Shown here: positions 60,765 through 64,000 of the stretch, piece after piece | Layout of the letters: each line of letters starts with the position of its first letter | Numbering within the stretch: position 1 is the first letter of the stretch | Source: Osedax frankpressi | Taxonomy: Eukaryota; Annelida; Polychaeta; Sabellida; Siboglinidae | NCBI GenBank assembly: GCA_964035775.1 | Contig: CAXIVS010000612.1 | Span: 248,001 to 312,000, forward strand | DNA: 64,000 nt | Direction: 5' to 3' | Program-made: the position numbers and the translations under genes | Notes under the pieces: model-generated | The model's input: only the letters and a program-made list of their open reading frames with translations | What the model was told of the DNA's origin: nothing | Databases searched by the model: none

Positions 60765-63100
60765 ATATGATATAACTCAATAAGATATAACTCTATATGA
60801 TATAACTCTATAAGATATAACTCTATAAGATATAACTCTATAAGATATAACTCTATATAATATAACTCTATAAGATATAACTCTATATGATATAACTCTA
60901 TAAGATATAACTCTATAATATATAACTTTATAAGATATAACTCAATAAGATATAACTCTATAATATATAACTCTATAAGATATAACTCTATATGATATAA
61001 CTCTATATGATATAACTCTATATGATATAAATCTATAAGATATAACTCTATAAGATATAACTCTATAAGATATAACTCTATTAGATATAACTCTATAAGA
61101 TAAAACTCTAAGATATAACTCTATATGATATAACTCTATGTGATATAACTCTATATAATATAACTCTATAAGATATAACTATATGAGATATAACTCTATA
61201 AGATATAACTCTATATAATATAACTCTATATAATATAACTCTATAAGATATAACTCTATATGATATAACTCTAAGATATAACTCTATATGATATAACTCT
61301 AAGATATAACTCTATATGATATAACTCAATAAGATATAAATCTATAAGATATAACTCTATATGATATAACTCAACAAGACATAACTCTATATGATATAAC
61401 TATATAAGATATAACTCTAATAGATATAACTCTAAGATATAACGCTATATGATATAACTCTTATGATATAACTCAATAAGATATAACTCTATAAGATATA
61501 ACTCAATAAGATATAACTCTATAAGATATAACTCTATATGATATAACTTTATAATATATAACTTTATAAGATATAACTCAATAAGATATAACTCTATAAG
61601 ATATAACTCTATAAGATATAACTCTATATGATATAACTCTATATAATATAACTCTATAATATATAACTTAATAAGATATAACTTTATAAGATATAACTCT
61701 ATAAGATATAACTCTATAAGATATAACTCTATATGATATAACTCTATATGATATAACTCTATATGCTATAACTCTATATGATATAACTCTATAAGATATA
61801 ACTCTATATGATATAACTCTATATGACATAACTATATATGATATAACACTATAAGATATAACTCTATAGGATATAACTCTATAAGATATAACTCTATATG
61901 CTATAACTCTATATGATATAACTCAATATGATATAACTATATAAGACATAATTATATATGATATAACTCTATATGATATAACTCTATATGCTATAACTCT
62001 ATATGACATAACTATATAAGACATAATTCTATATGATATAACTCTATAAGATATAACTCTATATGATATAACTCTATAGGATATAATTATATATGATATA
62101 ACACTATAAGATATAACTCTATAGGATATAACTCTATAAGATATAACTCTATAAGATATAACTCTATATGTTATAACTCTATAAGATATAACTCTATATG
62201 ATATAACTCTATAATATATAACTCTATTATACATAACTCTATATGATATAACTCTATAAGATATAACTCTATTATATATAACTCTATAAGATATAACTCT
62301 ATAAGATATAACTCTATTATATATAACTCTATAAGATATAACTCTATAAGATATAACTCTATTATATATAACTCTATAAGATATAACTTTATAAGATATA
62401 ACTCTATATGATATAACTCTATATGATATAACTCTGTATGATATAACTCTATAAGATATAATTCTATATGATATAACTCTATATGATATAACTCTATATG
62501 ATATAACTCAATAATATATAACTCTATATGATATAACTCTATATGATATAACTCTATATGATATAACTCTATAAAATATAACTCTAGAAGATATAACTCT
62601 ATATAATATAACTCTATAAGATATAACTCTAATAGATATAACTCTAAGATATAACGCTATATGATATAACTATATATGATATAACTCTTATGATATAACT
62701 CAATAAGATATAAATCTATAATATATAACTCAATAAGATATAACTCTAATAGATATAACTCTAAGATATAACGCTATATGATATAACTATATATTATATA
62801 ACTCTTATGATATAACTCAATAAGATATAACTCTATAAGATATAACTCTATATGATATAACTCAATAAGATATAACTCTATATGATATAACTCAATAAGA
62901 CATAACTCTATAAGATATAACTCTATATGATATAACTCTATAAGATATAACTCTATATGATATAACTCTAAGATATAACTCTATATGATATAACTCTATA
63001 TGATATAACTCTATAAGATATAACTCTATATAATATAATTCTATAATATATAACTCTATAAGATATAACTATATATGATATAACTCTATATAATATAACT
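60765..63100. repeat. Right-hand counterpart of 10.9-12.7 kb and 6.1-7.56 kb
   Basis: The first part matches 10.9-11.82 kb: GATAAAAC at 61099 pairs with 11240 and CAACAAG at 61372 with 11513 (both offset 49859). The later part, from the in-phase run at about 61.7 kb through CTATTATACAT (62234) and TCTAGA (62583) to two CGCT cassettes, matches 6.1-7.56 kb. Thus one continuous right-hand stretch corresponds to two separated left-hand stretches. Confidence 0.82.
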
Positions 63101-64000
63101 TTATAATATATAACTTTATAAGATATAACTCAATAAGATATAACTCTATAATATATAACTCTATAAGATATAACTCTATATGATATAACTCTATATAATA
63201 TAACTCTATATGATATAACTCTATATGATATAACTCTATAATATATAACTATATAAGATATAACTCTATATGATATAACTCTATATGATATAACTCTATA
63301 TGATATAACTCTATAAGATATAACTCAATAAGATGTAACTCTATATGATATAACTCTATATGACATAACTCTATAAGATATAACTCTATAAGATATAACT
63401 CTATAATATATAACTCTATATGATATAACTCTATAAGATATAACTCTATAAGATATAACTCTATATGATATAACTCTATATGATATAACTCTATATAATA
63501 TAACTCTATAAGATATAATTCTATATGATATAACTCTATAAGATATAACTCTATAAGATATAACTCTATAAGATATAACTCTATATGATATAACTATATA
63601 TGATATAACTCTTATGATATAACTCAATAAGATATAAATCTATAATATATAACTCAATAAGATATAACTCTATAAGATATAACTCTATATGATATAACTC
63701 AATAAGATATAACTCTATATGATATAACTCAATAAGACATAACTCTATAAGATATAACTCTATATGATATAACTCTATAAGATATAACTCTAATAGATAT
63801 AACTCTAAGATATAACGCTATATGATATAACTATATATGTTATAACTCTATATGATATAACTCAATAAGATATAACTCTATAAGATATAACTCTATATGA
63901 TATAACTCTATATGATATAACTCTATAAGATATAACTCTATTATATATAACTCTATATGATATAACTCTATAAGATATAACTCTATAAGATATAACTCTA
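63101..64000. repeat. Satellite to the window end
   Basis: Ordinary 15-bp units continue to the last base, with CTCAATAAGATGTAAC near 63.33 kb, GACATAAC near 63.36 kb, one CGCT monomer near 63.82 kb followed by the unusual CTATATATGTTATAAC, and CTATTATAT near 63.94 kb. I found no end of the array and no flanking sequence. The order resembles 9.0-9.1 kb at first and then becomes mixed. Confidence 0.85.

Larger units (their letters stand above)
228..62588. other. 31 TCTAGA (XbaI) marker monomers
   Basis: TCTAGA arises in one variant unit, CTCTAGAAG. I read it at 228, 942, 2209, 2629, 3821, 5563, 7040, 14069, 15815, 16187, 17109, 18884, 20452, 21854, 23452, 24374, 26582, 32303, 35065, 44755, 46977, 48199, 50150, 51550, 56009, 56591, 57873, 58293, 58308, 59305 and 62583. 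In most cases it is followed by the same order: CTATATAAT, CTATAAG, CTAATAG, CTAAG, CGCT. It is absent from 7.1-14.0 and 35.1-44.7 kb, which shows where other block types dominate. Read by eye; a few may be missed. Confidence 0.88.
1..64000. repeat. 15-bp AT-rich satellite array, whole window
   Basis: Seen: every line is built of head-to-tail 15-bp units, GATATAACTCTATAA (A-type) or GATATAACTCTATAT (T-type), about 20% GC or slightly less. The core ATAACTC always reads on the plus strand; I saw no inverted unit (GAGTTAT) and no non-satellite insertion. Recurrent variants change the first base (G to T or A), the CTCT core (CTCAATAAG, CTTTATAAG, CTATATATG, CGCTATATG, CTGTATG, CTCTATAGG) or unit length (13-bp CTCTAAG, 14-bp CTCTTATG). 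Known: arrays of this kind are typical of eukaryotic centromeric or pericentromeric heterochromatin. Inferred: a satellite block maintained by unequal exchange and block amplification. The family is not recognised and no function is assigned. No genes, tRNA, rRNA, CRISPR array, or transposon ends are visible. Confidence 0.98.

Noticed and set aside
61923-62234. 103-codon minus-strand frame, and a 100-codon frame at 63325-63627
   Set aside because: Short versions of the SYRVI read-through, ended by CTCAATATG or CTCAATAAG units.
1-64000. CRISPR array
   Set aside because: Units are joined without unique spacers; the 15-bp period and variant units are those of a satellite.
1-64000. TATA boxes or promoters
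   Set aside because: TATA-like strings occur in nearly every unit, so none can be singled out as a regulatory site.
1-64000. Telomeric repeat
   Set aside because: The unit has no G-rich strand and does not match TTAGGG-, TTTAGGG- or TTAGG-type repeats.
1-64000. Transposon or retroelement-derived satellite
   Set aside because: No terminal repeats, coding remnants or target-site duplications are visible at any scale.
1-64000. Replication origin (AT-rich unwinding element)
   Set aside because: The composition would fit, but it is uniform across 64 kb and no site stands out; not supportable from sequence.

Overview
The whole 64 kb window is one uninterrupted AT-rich satellite array. The unit is 15 bp long, consensus GATATAACTCTATAA or GATATAACTCTATAT, with about 3 of 15 bases G or C. 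Every unit I read lies in the same orientation. I found no unique sequence, no transposon, no RNA gene and no credible protein-coding gene. Such a long tandem array of short monomers suggests eukaryotic constitutive heterochromatin (centromeric, pericentromeric or another satellite block) in a long-read assembly. I do not recognise the satellite family and cannot name the organism or clade.

The array is not a simple run of equal units. Units carry a limited set of recurring variants: last base A or T; first base G, A or T; CTCAATAAG, CTTTATAAG, CTATATATG and CGCTATATG types; a 13-bp CTCTAAG type; a 14-bp CTCTTATG type; and a type with the XbaI hexamer TCTAGA. Their order is conserved over kilobases, so higher-order repeats (HORs) can be read by eye. 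The smallest clear one is a 132-bp, nine-unit cassette in runs of two to four. Above it are 1373-bp, 1477-bp, about 3.0-kb, 5.9-kb, 7.4-7.8-kb, 9.4-kb and 12.5-kb recurrences, and a 50-55.8-kb recurrence linking the left end to the right end.

Layout: 1-5265 is a TCTAGA-anchored block whose copy lies at about 55.8-60.76 kb. 5266-7764 holds 180-bp and 1477-bp duplications. 7765-11430 holds three (the last partial) copies of a 1373-bp unit. 11431-13280 is a mixed stretch with a long phase-preserved run. 13281-26980 is an approximately 3.0-kb HOR domain. 26980-48600 is built from three block types; one is present three times, two of them as a 3009-bp tandem pair, and the others recur about 12.45 kb apart. 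48600-64000 returns to the left-end block family in two successive superunits 7.4-7.8 kb apart. The right end carries the left block joined directly to sequence like 10.9-12.7 kb, so the 5.27-10.9 kb stretch looks like an expansion present only in the left copy.

Long open frames occur on the minus strand only because 15 is a multiple of three and the unit has no stop in two of three minus frames. They encode monotonous five-residue repeats and I do not call them genes. All coordinates and comparisons were made by eye; block edges are good to about one or two units unless tied to a named marker.
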